From contig JAJUFW010000083.1 in assembly GCA_029263555.1 (NCBI GenBank), positions 1 through 9,006 of the forward strand: DNA of 9,006 nucleotides, read 5' to 3'. The DNA comes from Alphaproteobacteria bacterium (GTDB lineage Bacteria; Pseudomonadota; Alphaproteobacteria; DSM-16000; Inquilinaceae). The notes beneath the pieces are model-generated. The model saw only the letters and a program-made list of their open reading frames with translations, was not told where the DNA came from and ran no database searches. Positions within the stretch are counted from its first letter, which is position 1. Every line of letters begins with the position of its first letter. Both the position numbers and the translations under genes were made by a program. This document shows, one piece after another, positions 1 through 5,172 of the stretch.

Positions 1-104
1 AGCAGGCCGATGTTCAGATCGTCCATCATGCGGGCCGCCGTCCGGATCGTCAGATCGGCGGTCACCGCCTGGACGTTTCGCGTCATGACGTCGCGGATGA
101 GCAT
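1..104 (-). CDS. CBS domain-containing protein, N-terminal fragment
   Basis: Only the first 34 codons are inside the window; the gene runs off the left edge. The ATG at 104-102 is preceded by an excellent Shine-Dalgarno (AGGAGG, complement of 113-118) about 8 nt upstream, which fixes the start. The peptide begins MLIRDVMTRNVQAVTADLTI and continues RTAARMMDDLNIGL. This is the characteristic opening of a CBS domain: a V-M-T-x-x-V strand, then 'AD-TI..AA..M...NIG'. CBS pairs (Bateman modules) bind adenine nucleotides and often regulate a partner enzyme or transporter. Many alphaproteobacteria encode small stand-alone two-CBS proteins, and this could be one. The C-terminal part that would tell a stand-alone protein from a fusion is not visible. 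It lies downstream of, and in the same direction as, the PfkB kinase, separated by 112 bp, so co-transcription is possible but not shown. Confidence 0.8.
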   Translation of the reverse strand, partial: MLIRDVMTRNVQAVTADLTIRTAARMMDDLNIGL

Positions 105-216
105 GGAAAAGGCCTCCTGGAGAACCAGGCCGGCCGGGAGGGTCCGGCCTCGCCCATCCAACGAGAGGCGGTGTTGCGGGGTTCCGGGCGCCGGGACGGT
201 CGGTGCCTCGGGCGCC

Positions 217-1218
217 TCAGGCCGGATTCGCGGCGGACCGTTCCGCCACCAGCCGGTCGAGGGGCGTTTCCGGACGGGCGCCGTAATGGCTGATGACCTC
301 GGCCGCCGCGATCGAGCCGATCCGGCCGCATTCCGCGAGAGGCCGGCCGCTGGTCAGGCCGTAGAGGAAACCTGCCGCATAAAGGTCGCCGGCGCCGGTC
401 GTGTCGACCACCTTCCCGACCCGTTCGGCCGCCACCTCGAAGGCGTCGGGGCCGGAAAGAACGACGGATCCCCGGGCGCTGCGGGTGATCGCGACGATCT
501 CGCAGGCGCCGCGGACGGCTTCGATCGCGGCCTCCAGCGTGTCGACCTCGTAGAGCGCCATGATCTCGTGCTCGTTCGCGAACAGAATGTCCACGTGCCC
601 GTCGATCAGGTCGCGGAAGCTGGCGCGGTGCCGCTCGACGCAGAAGCTGTCCGACAGGGTCAGCGACACCTTCCGGCCGCCGTCATGGGCGATGCGCGCC
701 GCCTTCAGGAACGCCTCCTTGGCGGTCGGCTTGTCCCAGAGATAGCCTTCGAGATAGGTCACCTTGGCGCCGCGGATCGTCGCCTCGTCGATGTCGTCCG
801 GACCAAGCTCGACGCAGGCGCCGAGATAGGTGTTCATCGTGCGCTGGGCGTCGGGCGTGACCAGGATCAGGCTGCGGGCCGTCGACGGGCTGCCGGTGAT
901 CGCCTTCGTTTCGAAGGCCACGCCCAGCGCCCGCAGGTCGTGGGCGAAGACGTCGCCCAGCTGGTCGTCGCAGACCTTTCCGATATAGGCGCCCTTGCCG
1001 CCCAGCGAGGCGACCCCGGCGATCGTGTTCGCGGCGGACCCGCCCGAGATCTCGATCGCCGGTCCCATCCTGTCATAAAGCTCGCCGGCCCGGGCCTCGT
1101 CGATCAGGGTCATCGATCCCTTGACCAGCCCGTTGCGTTCCAGGAACTTGTCTTCCGCGTGGCTGATGACGTCGACGATGGCGTTGCCGATGCCGACCAC
1201 GTCATGGGCTGTGGTCAT
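217..1218 (-). CDS. PfkB-family carbohydrate/nucleoside kinase (adenosine kinase-like)
   Basis: A 333-residue ribokinase-fold (PfkB) kinase, normal in length for the family. Known features can be seen: an opening strand 'DVVGIGNAIVDVI' (6-18), the N-terminal PfkB signature around GGSAANT (59-65) followed by 'SLGGKGAYIGKVCDDQLG', and the C-terminal signature DTTGAGD (272-278). In that signature the GAGD loop forms the anion hole and Asp278 is the expected catalytic base. The overall pattern matches proteins usually annotated as adenosine kinase in alphaproteobacteria, which would phosphorylate adenosine to AMP with ATP in the cytoplasm. Sequence alone cannot exclude another sugar or nucleoside substrate. 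The start at 1218 is chosen because GGAG (complement of 1224-1227) sits 5 nt upstream and the protein then begins right at the first strand. An in-frame start at 1290 would add 24 residues of low-complexity, non-family sequence. It is transcribed divergently from the EI24 gene, and a candidate promoter lies at 1263-1290. Confidence 0.88.
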   Translation of the reverse strand: MTTAHDVVGIGNAIVDVISHAEDKFLERNGLVKGSMTLIDEARAGELYDRMGPAIEISGGSAANTIAGVASLGGKGAYIGKVCDDQLGDVFAHDLRALGVAFETKAITGSPSTARSLILVTPDAQRTMNTYLGACVELGPDDIDEATIRGAKVTYLEGYLWDKPTAKEAFLKAARIAHDGGRKVSLTLSDSFCVERHRASFRDLIDGHVDILFANEHEIMALYEVDTLEAAIEAVRGACEIVAITRSARGSVVLSGPDAFEVAAERVGKVVDTTGAGDLYAAGFLYGLTSGRPLAECGRIGSIAAAEVISHYGARPETPLDRLVAERSAANPA

Positions 1219-1262
1219 GGGATCTCCGCTGTTGCTGGCCGGACGGGACCGGGATGCGCGGG

Positions 1263-1290
1263 AGTATAATGGCGGCGACCCGTCCGGCAA
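1263..1290 (-). promoter_or_regulatory. Candidate sigma-70 promoter of the PfkB kinase gene
   Basis: Read on the minus strand, TTGCCG (complement of 1285-1290, 4/6 to TTGACA) and TATACT (complement of 1263-1268, 5/6 to TATAAT) are separated by 16 bp. The predicted start point near 1256 gives a leader of roughly 38 nt to the ATG at 1218. The same base pairs read as a perfect TATAAT on the plus strand (1265-1270), but no -35 hexamer is recognisable at the right distance on that side. AT-rich hexamers are rare in this GC-rich DNA, which supports a real -10 element. Not experimentally shown. Confidence 0.42.
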
Positions 1291-1307
1291 GCGTAGCCGG
1301 CTTGCCG
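1285..1307. repeat. Inverted repeat between the kinase and EI24 genes
   Basis: The arms CGGCAAGC (1285-1292) and GCTTGCCG (1300-1307) are exact reverse complements, 8 bp each, around a 7-nt centre. The left arm covers the candidate -35 hexamer of the kinase promoter, so it could be an operator or simply an RNA hairpin in a plus-strand leader. No T-tract follows, so it is not an intrinsic terminator. Confidence 0.4.
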
Positions 1308-1403
1308 CTGTCCGGACCCTCGCCTAAAAACCTTGCCGATGCCTCAGCGTTCCGGCGCCGGCCCGGCGCCTCGCCTCCGCAGGCAGATCGGAGCCGACCG
1401 CCC

Positions 1404-2069
1404 ATGTTCACCGCCCTGACCCGTGCCTTCGGCCAGCTCGACGATCCGCGCGTCCGACGCACCCTCTGGCTCAGCATCGGGATCACGCTGGCCATGATCG
1501 TTCTCCTCGCCGTCGGGGTCGGCTGGGGGCTGGACCAGGCGCAGTTCACCCGCATCCCGCTTCTGGAGACGGTGATCAACATCCTGGGCGGGCTCGGCGT
1601 GCTGGTGGTCGCCTTCCTCTTCTTCCCCTCGCTGGTCGGCGTGGTGACGAGCTTCTTCCTCGAAGGCGTGGCCGAGGCGGTGGAGAAGCGGCATTATCCC
1701 CGGCTGGCGCCGGCGCGCTCGCCCGGGGTGCTGGAGCAGGTGGCGACCGCGCTTCGCTTCTTCGTCGTCCTGGTCGCGCTCAATCTCCTGGCGCTGCTGC
1801 TCGTCTATTTCCTGCCGCTCATAAACCTGATCGTCTTCTACGGCCTCAACGGCTATCTGCTGGGGCGCGAATATTTCGAGCTGGTGGCGATCCGGCGCAT
1901 GCCGCGGCAGGAGGTGAGGCGCCTGAGACGGCGTCATTCGCTCCGGCTGTTCGTCGCCGGGGTGATCGTCGCGATCCTGGTGACGGTACCGGTCGTCAAT
2001 CTTCTGATGCCGGTCATCGCGACGGCCTTCATGGTTCACGTATTCCAGCGCATCGCGGAAAACGACTGA
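1404..2069 (+). CDS. EI24 domain (CysZ-like) integral membrane protein
   Basis: A 221-residue hydrophobic protein. Four membrane segments are visible at about 21-42, 59-85, 113-145 and 181-210, with a charged cytoplasmic stretch (RRMPRQEVRRLRRRH) before the last one. The segment N-G-Y-L-L-G-R-E-Y-F-E-L (about 149-160) is the signature region of the EI24/CysZ family (PF07264). CysZ itself is a sulfate channel feeding cysteine synthesis, but most alphaproteobacterial members are uncharacterised, so sulfate transport is only one possibility. No cys genes are in view to support it. The ATG at 1404 is chosen over an in-frame ATG at 1254: GGAG at 1390-1393 gives a ribosome site, the protein then starts 'MFTALTRAF' as in the family, and the extra 50 upstream residues are Arg/Pro/Ser-rich and unlike a membrane protein. 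It is divergent from the PfkB kinase, and the next gene on the same strand is a bactofilin. Confidence 0.85.
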   Translation: MFTALTRAFGQLDDPRVRRTLWLSIGITLAMIVLLAVGVGWGLDQAQFTRIPLLETVINILGGLGVLVVAFLFFPSLVGVVTSFFLEGVAEAVEKRHYPRLAPARSPGVLEQVATALRFFVVLVALNLLALLLVYFLPLINLIVFYGLNGYLLGREYFELVAIRRMPRQEVRRLRRRHSLRLFVAGVIVAILVTVPVVNLLMPVIATAFMVHVFQRIAEND

Positions 2070-2174
2070 CGCCAGGCGCGATCATTCGTGGCGGCCGTCA
2101 TCGCCTGGTGCTACGATTTTGCCTCATTGGGCAGGTAGACCGTCACCGAAGTACCAATTGGGGAGCTGTCGCTG

Positions 2175-2840
2175 GTGTTTCGTCGCAAGAACCCGAATCC
2201 CGGAACCCGCCCGAATGCGGATATCGGCGGGCCGGAGAAGTTGCCGGAAGCCTCCGCCCATGGTGGCGAGGCCAATGCCCCGTCATCCGAAGGATCTGCC
2301 ATGTCCATGAACAAGCCGCCTTCCACTCCGTTCAAGCCCGATGTTCCGCGCCGCATCGTCGACATTCCGGGGGCGCCGCGCCGCCGCTTCGGCGAGCCGG
2401 GCGAACCGACGGGCGGAATGCCCGCCCAGGCCCAGTCCGAGCACAGCCGCAAGCTGATCGTCGGCCGCGACATCTCGCTGTCCGGCGAGATCAGCGCCTG
2501 CGACCATCTGGTCGTCGAGGGCCGGATCGAGGCGAAGATCTCCGACTGCCGGACCATCGAGGTCATGGATGGCGGCGTGTTCAAGGGCAGCGCCCAGATC
2601 GAGGAGGCCTATATCGCGGGCACCTTCGAGGGCGAGCTGAGCGTCAAGGGCCGCTTGCGCCTGCGCGGCAGCGGCGTCGTTTCCGGCACCGTCCGCTATG
2701 GCGAGCTGGAGGTCGAAGCCGGCGGCCGGGTGATCGGCACGATGGAGCCGTTGGAGTCGAGCGTGGTCACGCCGATGCACGAAACCCCCCGTCCGGCCCC
2801 GGCGCCCGCCCGGGACACTGCCCACAGCGAGAGCAACTGA
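2175..2840 (+). CDS. Bactofilin (polymer-forming cytoskeletal protein)
   Basis: The core from about 93 to 195 (KLIVGRDISLSGEISACDHLVVEGRIEAKI... to GRVIGTMEPLE) is a regular right-handed beta-helix repeat. It has the spaced 'VEGRIEAKI', 'GVFKGSAQIEEAYIAGTFEGEL' and 'SGTVRYGELEVEAGG' turns typical of bactofilins (PF04519), flanked by disordered Pro/Ala-rich ends. Bactofilins polymerise without nucleotide, usually on the inner membrane, and act as scaffolds for cell shape or wall enzymes. Two starts are possible. The GTG at 2175 has GGGGAG at 2160-2165 with good spacing and gives 221 residues opening MFRRKN, which resembles the short Met-Phe-basic membrane-targeting N-terminus seen in bactofilins. 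The ATG at 2301 has GAAGGA at 2289-2294 and gives 179 residues. The extra 42 codons have a lower third-position GC content than the rest of the gene, so the choice is open; I lean to 2175. The usual M23 peptidase neighbour is absent. It is convergent with nth. Confidence 0.88.
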   Translation: MFRRKNPNPGTRPNADIGGPEKLPEASAHGGEANAPSSEGSAMSMNKPPSTPFKPDVPRRIVDIPGAPRRRFGEPGEPTGGMPAQAQSEHSRKLIVGRDISLSGEISACDHLVVEGRIEAKISDCRTIEVMDGGVFKGSAQIEEAYIAGTFEGELSVKGRLRLRGSGVVSGTVRYGELEVEAGGRVIGTMEPLESSVVTPMHETPRPAPAPARDTAHSESN

Positions 2841-2843
2841 CGC

Positions 2844-2873
2844 GACGGCCGGCGCTGCGGCCGGGAGGCCGTC
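2844..2873. terminator. Possible bidirectional hairpin between convergent bactofilin and nth genes
   Basis: The stop codons of the two convergent genes are separated by only about 30 bp. This interval holds nested GC-rich inverted repeats: GACGGCC (2844-2850) with GGCCGTC (2867-2873), or alternatively CGGCCG (2846-2851) with CGGCCG (2858-2863) around a 6-nt loop. The outer right arm overlaps the nth stop codon by two bases. No T-tract follows on either strand, so this is a weak terminator candidate at best. Confidence 0.3.
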
Positions 2874-3510
2874 ACGCCGGCTGCGTCTTCGGCTCGAACA
2901 GGCAGAGATCCCGGACCGGACAGTCCGGGCAGTCGGGCTTGCGGGCCTTGCAGACATAGCGGCCGTGCAGGATCAGCCAGTGATGGGCATGCAGGCGCCA
3001 GCGTTCGGGCACGACCTGAAGCAGCCGGTTCTCGACCTGCTCCGGCGTCTTCCCCGGGGCGAGTCCGGTCCGGTTGCCGACCCGGAAGATATGCGTGTCG
3101 ACGGCGATCGTGGGCTGGCCGAAAGCGACGTTCAGCACGACATTGGCCGTTTTGCGGCCGACACCCGGCAGCTTCTCCAGGGCCTCCCGGTCGGCGGGCA
3201 CCTCGCCGCCATAGTCCCGCACCAGGATTTCGGAGAGGGCGATCACGTTCTTGGCCTTGGTGTTGAACAGGCCGATCGTCTTGATGTGCTCCTTCAGCCC
3301 GTCCTCGCCCAGGGCCAGCATGGCCTCGGGCGTGCGGACCTCCCGGAACAACCGTTCGGTCGCCTTGTTCACTCCGACATCGGTCGCCTGGGCCGACAGC
3401 ACGACCGCCACCAGGAGCGTGTAGGGATTGACGTAGTTCAGCTCGCTCCTGGGCTCCGGGTTCGCGGCGGCCAGACGGCTGAAAAAGGTATCGATATCGG
3501 CGGGCTTCAT
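2872..3510 (-). CDS. nth: Endonuclease III, DNA glycosylase/AP lyase
   Basis: A 212-residue protein matching endonuclease III along its whole length. Nth removes oxidised pyrimidines such as thymine glycol and cleaves the abasic site by beta-elimination in base excision repair. The helix-hairpin-helix LPGVGRKTANVVL (114-126) contains Lys120, the Schiff-base nucleophile. Asp138 in AVDTHIFR (136-143) is the second catalytic residue. Both fall at the same numbers as in the E. coli enzyme. The [4Fe-4S] cluster ligands are complete as Cys187-X6-Cys194-X2-Cys197-X5-Cys203. The start at 3510 (MKPADIDTFF) is where the family begins. An in-frame GTG at 3579 would add 23 residues with no family similarity. 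No Shine-Dalgarno is visible before 3510, and a promoter ending about 7 nt upstream suggests a leaderless transcript. It is divergent from the DUF2244 gene and convergent with the bactofilin. Confidence 0.97.
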   Translation of the reverse strand: MKPADIDTFFSRLAAANPEPRSELNYVNPYTLLVAVVLSAQATDVGVNKATERLFREVRTPEAMLALGEDGLKEHIKTIGLFNTKAKNVIALSEILVRDYGGEVPADREALEKLPGVGRKTANVVLNVAFGQPTIAVDTHIFRVGNRTGLAPGKTPEQVENRLLQVVPERWRLHAHHWLILHGRYVCKARKPDCPDCPVRDLCLFEPKTQPA

Positions 3511-3517
3511 GTCCGGC

Positions 3518-3545
3518 ACTGTATCCGGCCGGCCGGCTCTGGCAA
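3518..3545 (-). promoter_or_regulatory. Candidate nth promoter giving a leaderless mRNA
   Basis: On the minus strand, TTGCCA (complement of 3540-3545, 5/6 to consensus) is followed after 16 bp by TACAGT (complement of 3518-3523, 4/6). Seven bases then separate the -10 element from the A of the nth ATG at 3510. Transcription would therefore begin at or within a base of the start codon, which agrees with the absence of a Shine-Dalgarno. Confidence 0.45.
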
Positions 3546-3564
3546 GCTCGCCGTCGCTGAGGGC

Positions 3565-3592
3565 TTTACCCTTTCCCACCGCGCGGTAGATT
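3565..3592 (+). promoter_or_regulatory. Candidate DUF2244 promoter giving a leaderless mRNA
   Basis: TTTACC (3565-3570, 4/6) and TAGATT (3587-3592, 4/6) are spaced by 16 bp. The -10 ends 7 nt before the ATG at 3600, so the transcript would start at or next to the initiation codon. No Shine-Dalgarno is visible upstream of the gene. The geometry mirrors the divergent nth promoter in the same 89-bp gap. Each hexamer is weak on its own; the support comes from position. Confidence 0.35.
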
Positions 3593-3599
3593 GGCCGAC

Positions 3600-4115
3600 A
3601 TGAGCACGGTTCAAGACACGGTCGGGATGCCCGGATCGGCCGTTCACTTCGATGCGATCCTGCACCCGAACCGCAGCCTCAGCCGCGGGGGATTTTATAT
3701 CCTCATGTCCCTTGTCGCCGCCATCAGCGCGACCATCGGGGGCTTTTTCTATCTCAGCGGCGCATGGCCGATCTTCGGCTTCTACGGGCTCGACGTGGTC
3801 GTGCTCTATTTCGCGTTCCGCCAGAACTACCGCCGGGCCCGGATGTACGAGCAGGTGCGCCTGACCGAGGGCGCCCTGATCGTCGAGAAGGTGGACCACC
3901 GGGGCGGGCGGCGGTCGTGGCAGTTCCAGCCTTACTGGCTGCGGGTGAACATGGACGATCCGCCGCGGCACGAGAGCCAGGTTACGCTGACCAGCCATGG
4001 CCAGGCGGTGATCGTCGGGTCGTTCCTGTCGCCCGAGGAGCGTCTGGACTTCGCGCGGGCGCTTCGCGCCGCGCTCGACCGCCAGCGCCAGCCGGTACGG
4101 CCGCCAGTCTTCTGA
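3600..4115 (+). CDS. DUF2244 domain-containing membrane protein
   Basis: A 171-residue protein recognisable as DUF2244 (PF10003). It opens with 'FDAILHPNRSLSRGGF' (17-32), has two membrane segments (about 31-52 and 57-74), a short basic stretch (RQNYRRARMYEQVRLTE, 74-90), and then a beta-rich cytoplasmic domain containing W-Q-F-x-P-Y-W (107-113). It ends in a helix, LSPEERLDFARALRAAL (143-159). The function of the family is unknown; it is a small inner-membrane protein common in alphaproteobacteria. The start at 3600 is the first ATG. A TTG nine bases upstream would only add three residues. It is divergent from nth by 89 bp and followed after 81 bp by the HTH-alkyltransferase gene, so it sits between two DNA-repair genes. 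That position suggests, but does not show, a link to repair or to the membrane-stress side of damage responses. Confidence 0.87.
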   Translation: MSTVQDTVGMPGSAVHFDAILHPNRSLSRGGFYILMSLVAAISATIGGFFYLSGAWPIFGFYGLDVVVLYFAFRQNYRRARMYEQVRLTEGALIVEKVDHRGGRRSWQFQPYWLRVNMDDPPRHESQVTLTSHGQAVIVGSFLSPEERLDFARALRAALDRQRQPVRPPVF

Positions 4116-4118
4116 GCT

Positions 4119-4141
4119 CCGCAAGAACCGGGTTGTTGCGG
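4119..4141. promoter_or_regulatory. 23-bp near-perfect dyad, candidate operator upstream of the HTH-alkyltransferase gene
   Basis: Around the central G at 4130 the two halves CCGCAA-G-AACC and GGTT-G-TTGCGG mirror each other, with 10 of 11 positions complementary; the only break is the opposed G4125/G4135. It lies 3 bp after the DUF2244 stop and is followed by G-rich sequence, not a T-tract, so it does not look like an intrinsic terminator. A dyad of this length directly in front of a gene with an AraC-type HTH is compatible with a binding site for that protein or another dimeric regulator. The regulator is not identified. As RNA it could also fold into a hairpin with a very tight loop. Confidence 0.4.
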
Positions 4142-4196
4142 GCCGGGGGCGGGAGGAGGATCGGTCCTCACGATCCCGATGAGAGACGGCAGTCCC

Positions 4197-5078
4197 ATGA
4201 CCCAGAATCTCGCCCACCCGAACGGAACCGCGGCCCCGATGGAGGATGCGCCGCATTATGCGGCGATCGCGGCGGCGATCGAGTTCCTGGTCGAACGCTA
4301 CCCCGAACATCCGACGCTGGAGGAGGTCTCGGCGCTGGCCGGGCTCCACCCGCACCACTTCCAGCGGGTGTTCAAGCGCTGGGCCGGCATCAGCCCGAAG
4401 CGGTTCTCACAATATCTGACGCTGGAGCATGCCAAGCATCTGCTGGCCCAGGACGAGAGTGTGCTAGGCGCGGCGCTCGAAACCGGGCTTTCGGGCCCGG
4501 GCCGGCTGCACGACCTGTTCCTCTCCTGCGAGGCCATGTCCCCCGGTGAATACAAGATGCGTGGCCGCGATCTCGAAATCCGCTGGGGCTTCCACGACAC
4601 GCCGCTCGGCCGGGTGCTCGTCGGCCTGACCGACCGTGGCGTTTGCTGGCTCAGCTTCGCGACCGACGGAAGCGGCCGCCCGGCGATAGACGAGTTCCGC
4701 CGGGAATGGGAAGCGGCCACGCTGATCGAGGATCCGGCGGCAACCGCCCCGGTGGCGCAGCGCCTGATGCAGCCGCTTGCCCGCGGAGGAATTCCGCTGC
4801 TTCTGCGCGGAACCAACTTCCAGATAAAGGTCTGGCAGGCGCTTCTGCGCATTCCGCCGGGCACGGTCGCGAGCTACGAGCAGGTGGCCCGGGCGGTCGG
4901 GCAGCCGGGGGCGGTGCGGGCGGTCGGCCGTGCGGTAGGGCAGAACCCGGTCGCCTGGCTCATCCCCTGCCACCGGGTGATCCGGAAATCTGGCCTGATC
5001 CACAATTACCGCTGGGGCGCCGGGCGCAAGCAGGCGCTGCTGGCCTGGGAGACTGCGCGCCGCGACGCAGCCGCCTGA
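4197..5078 (+). CDS. Bifunctional AraC-type HTH / methylated-DNA-[protein]-cysteine S-methyltransferase
   Basis: A 293-residue fusion. Residues about 20-120 form an AraC/XylS-type double helix-turn-helix: a first HTH near LEEVSALAGLHPHHFQRVFKR (41-61) and a second near 89-112, ending in the family's M-S-P-G-E-Y-K (114-120). After a central ribonuclease-H-like methyltransferase N-domain (about 125-205), the C-terminal alkyltransferase domain carries the DNA-binding R-A-V-G (in VRAVGRAVGQNP) and the active site P-C-H-R (257-260). Cys258 accepts the alkyl group from O6-alkylguanine in one suicidal transfer. This is the E. coli Ada architecture without Ada's N-terminal zinc domain, so the methyl-phosphotriester sensor cysteine is missing. 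How the HTH part is switched, or whether it is, cannot be read from the sequence. The start is uncertain: the ATG at 4197 has GAGAG about 10 nt upstream, while an ATG at 4179 (six residues longer) has a strong GGGAGGAGGA that is too far unless a hairpin shortens the distance. Confidence 0.92.
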   Translation: MTQNLAHPNGTAAPMEDAPHYAAIAAAIEFLVERYPEHPTLEEVSALAGLHPHHFQRVFKRWAGISPKRFSQYLTLEHAKHLLAQDESVLGAALETGLSGPGRLHDLFLSCEAMSPGEYKMRGRDLEIRWGFHDTPLGRVLVGLTDRGVCWLSFATDGSGRPAIDEFRREWEAATLIEDPAATAPVAQRLMQPLARGGIPLLLRGTNFQIKVWQALLRIPPGTVASYEQVARAVGQPGAVRAVGRAVGQNPVAWLIPCHRVIRKSGLIHNYRWGAGRKQALLAWETARRDAAA

Positions 5079-5112
5079 TCCGGAGCAGGGCCGGACGGGG
5101 CTTGATTCGACC

Positions 5113-5138
5113 GGGGCTGCCTAACAAACAGGCACCCC
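5113..5138 (+). other. Hairpin downstream of the HTH-alkyltransferase gene, overlapping NtrC-like site 1
   Basis: GGGG (5113-5116), a bulged C, then TGCCT (5118-5122) pair with AGGCA (5130-5134) and CCCC (5135-5138) around a 7-nt AACAAAC loop. It starts 35 nt after the alkyltransferase stop. It lacks a following T-tract, so it is probably not a terminator by itself. The inner part, TGCCT-N7-AGGCA, is also the first TGC-N11-GCA dyad discussed for NtrC. Confidence 0.45.
5118..5134. promoter_or_regulatory. NtrC-like binding site 1 (distal) of glnK-amtB
   Basis: TGCCTAACAAACAGGCA has the form TGC-N11-GCA, the core of the established NtrC consensus TGCACC-N5-GGTGCA, with two further symmetrical base pairs. 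Its centre (5126) is about 150 bp upstream of the predicted sigma-54 start point, a normal enhancer distance. It is also half of a stable hairpin, so the dyad alone is not proof of protein binding. Confidence 0.45.
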
Positions 5139-5146
5139 CGACTATT

Positions 5147-5163
5147 TGCCCAGAAAATGCGCA
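5147..5163. promoter_or_regulatory. NtrC-like binding site 2 (proximal) of glnK-amtB
   Basis: TGC at 5147-5149 and GCA at 5161-5163 are separated by 11 bp, again the NtrC core spacing. The dyad extends outward to TTTGC...GCAAA (5145-5165). Its centre (5155) is 29 bp from that of site 1, close to three helical turns as in tandem enhancers such as the one upstream of E. coli glnA. It is about 121 bp upstream of the predicted start point. The inner bases do not match ACC/GGT well. Confidence 0.45.
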
Positions 5164-5172
5164 AATCCCGAC

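Noticed and set aside
127..150. AGGCCGG/CCGGCCT inverted repeat between the kinase and CBS genes
   Set aside because: The 7-bp arms are made of the commonest tetranucleotides of this DNA, with a 10-nt loop and no T-tract on the minus strand. Likely a chance GC-rich repeat.
10..1269. A 419-codon open frame on the plus strand opposite the PfkB kinase
   Set aside because: The kinase on the minus strand has full family signatures. The plus-strand product is low-complexity and has no recognisable domain.
1265..1270. Perfect TATAAT on the plus strand as a promoter for the EI24 gene
   Set aside because: No -35-like hexamer lies 15-19 bp upstream, so it is not listed as a separate plus-strand promoter. 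It is discussed as part of a symmetrical -10 region.
2072..2108. Inverted repeat CCAGGCG/CGCCTGG after the EI24 gene
   Set aside because: The arms are only 7 bp with a 23-nt loop, and the nearest T-run (2117-2120) is 8 nt past the stem. Too weak to call a terminator.
2127..2157. TTGGGC and TACCAA as a bactofilin promoter
   Set aside because: The 19-bp spacing and poor -10 match are no better than chance.
2108..2959. A 283-codon plus-strand frame across the bactofilin gene
   Set aside because: It is out of frame with the clear beta-helix repeats of the bactofilin and runs into the convergent nth gene.
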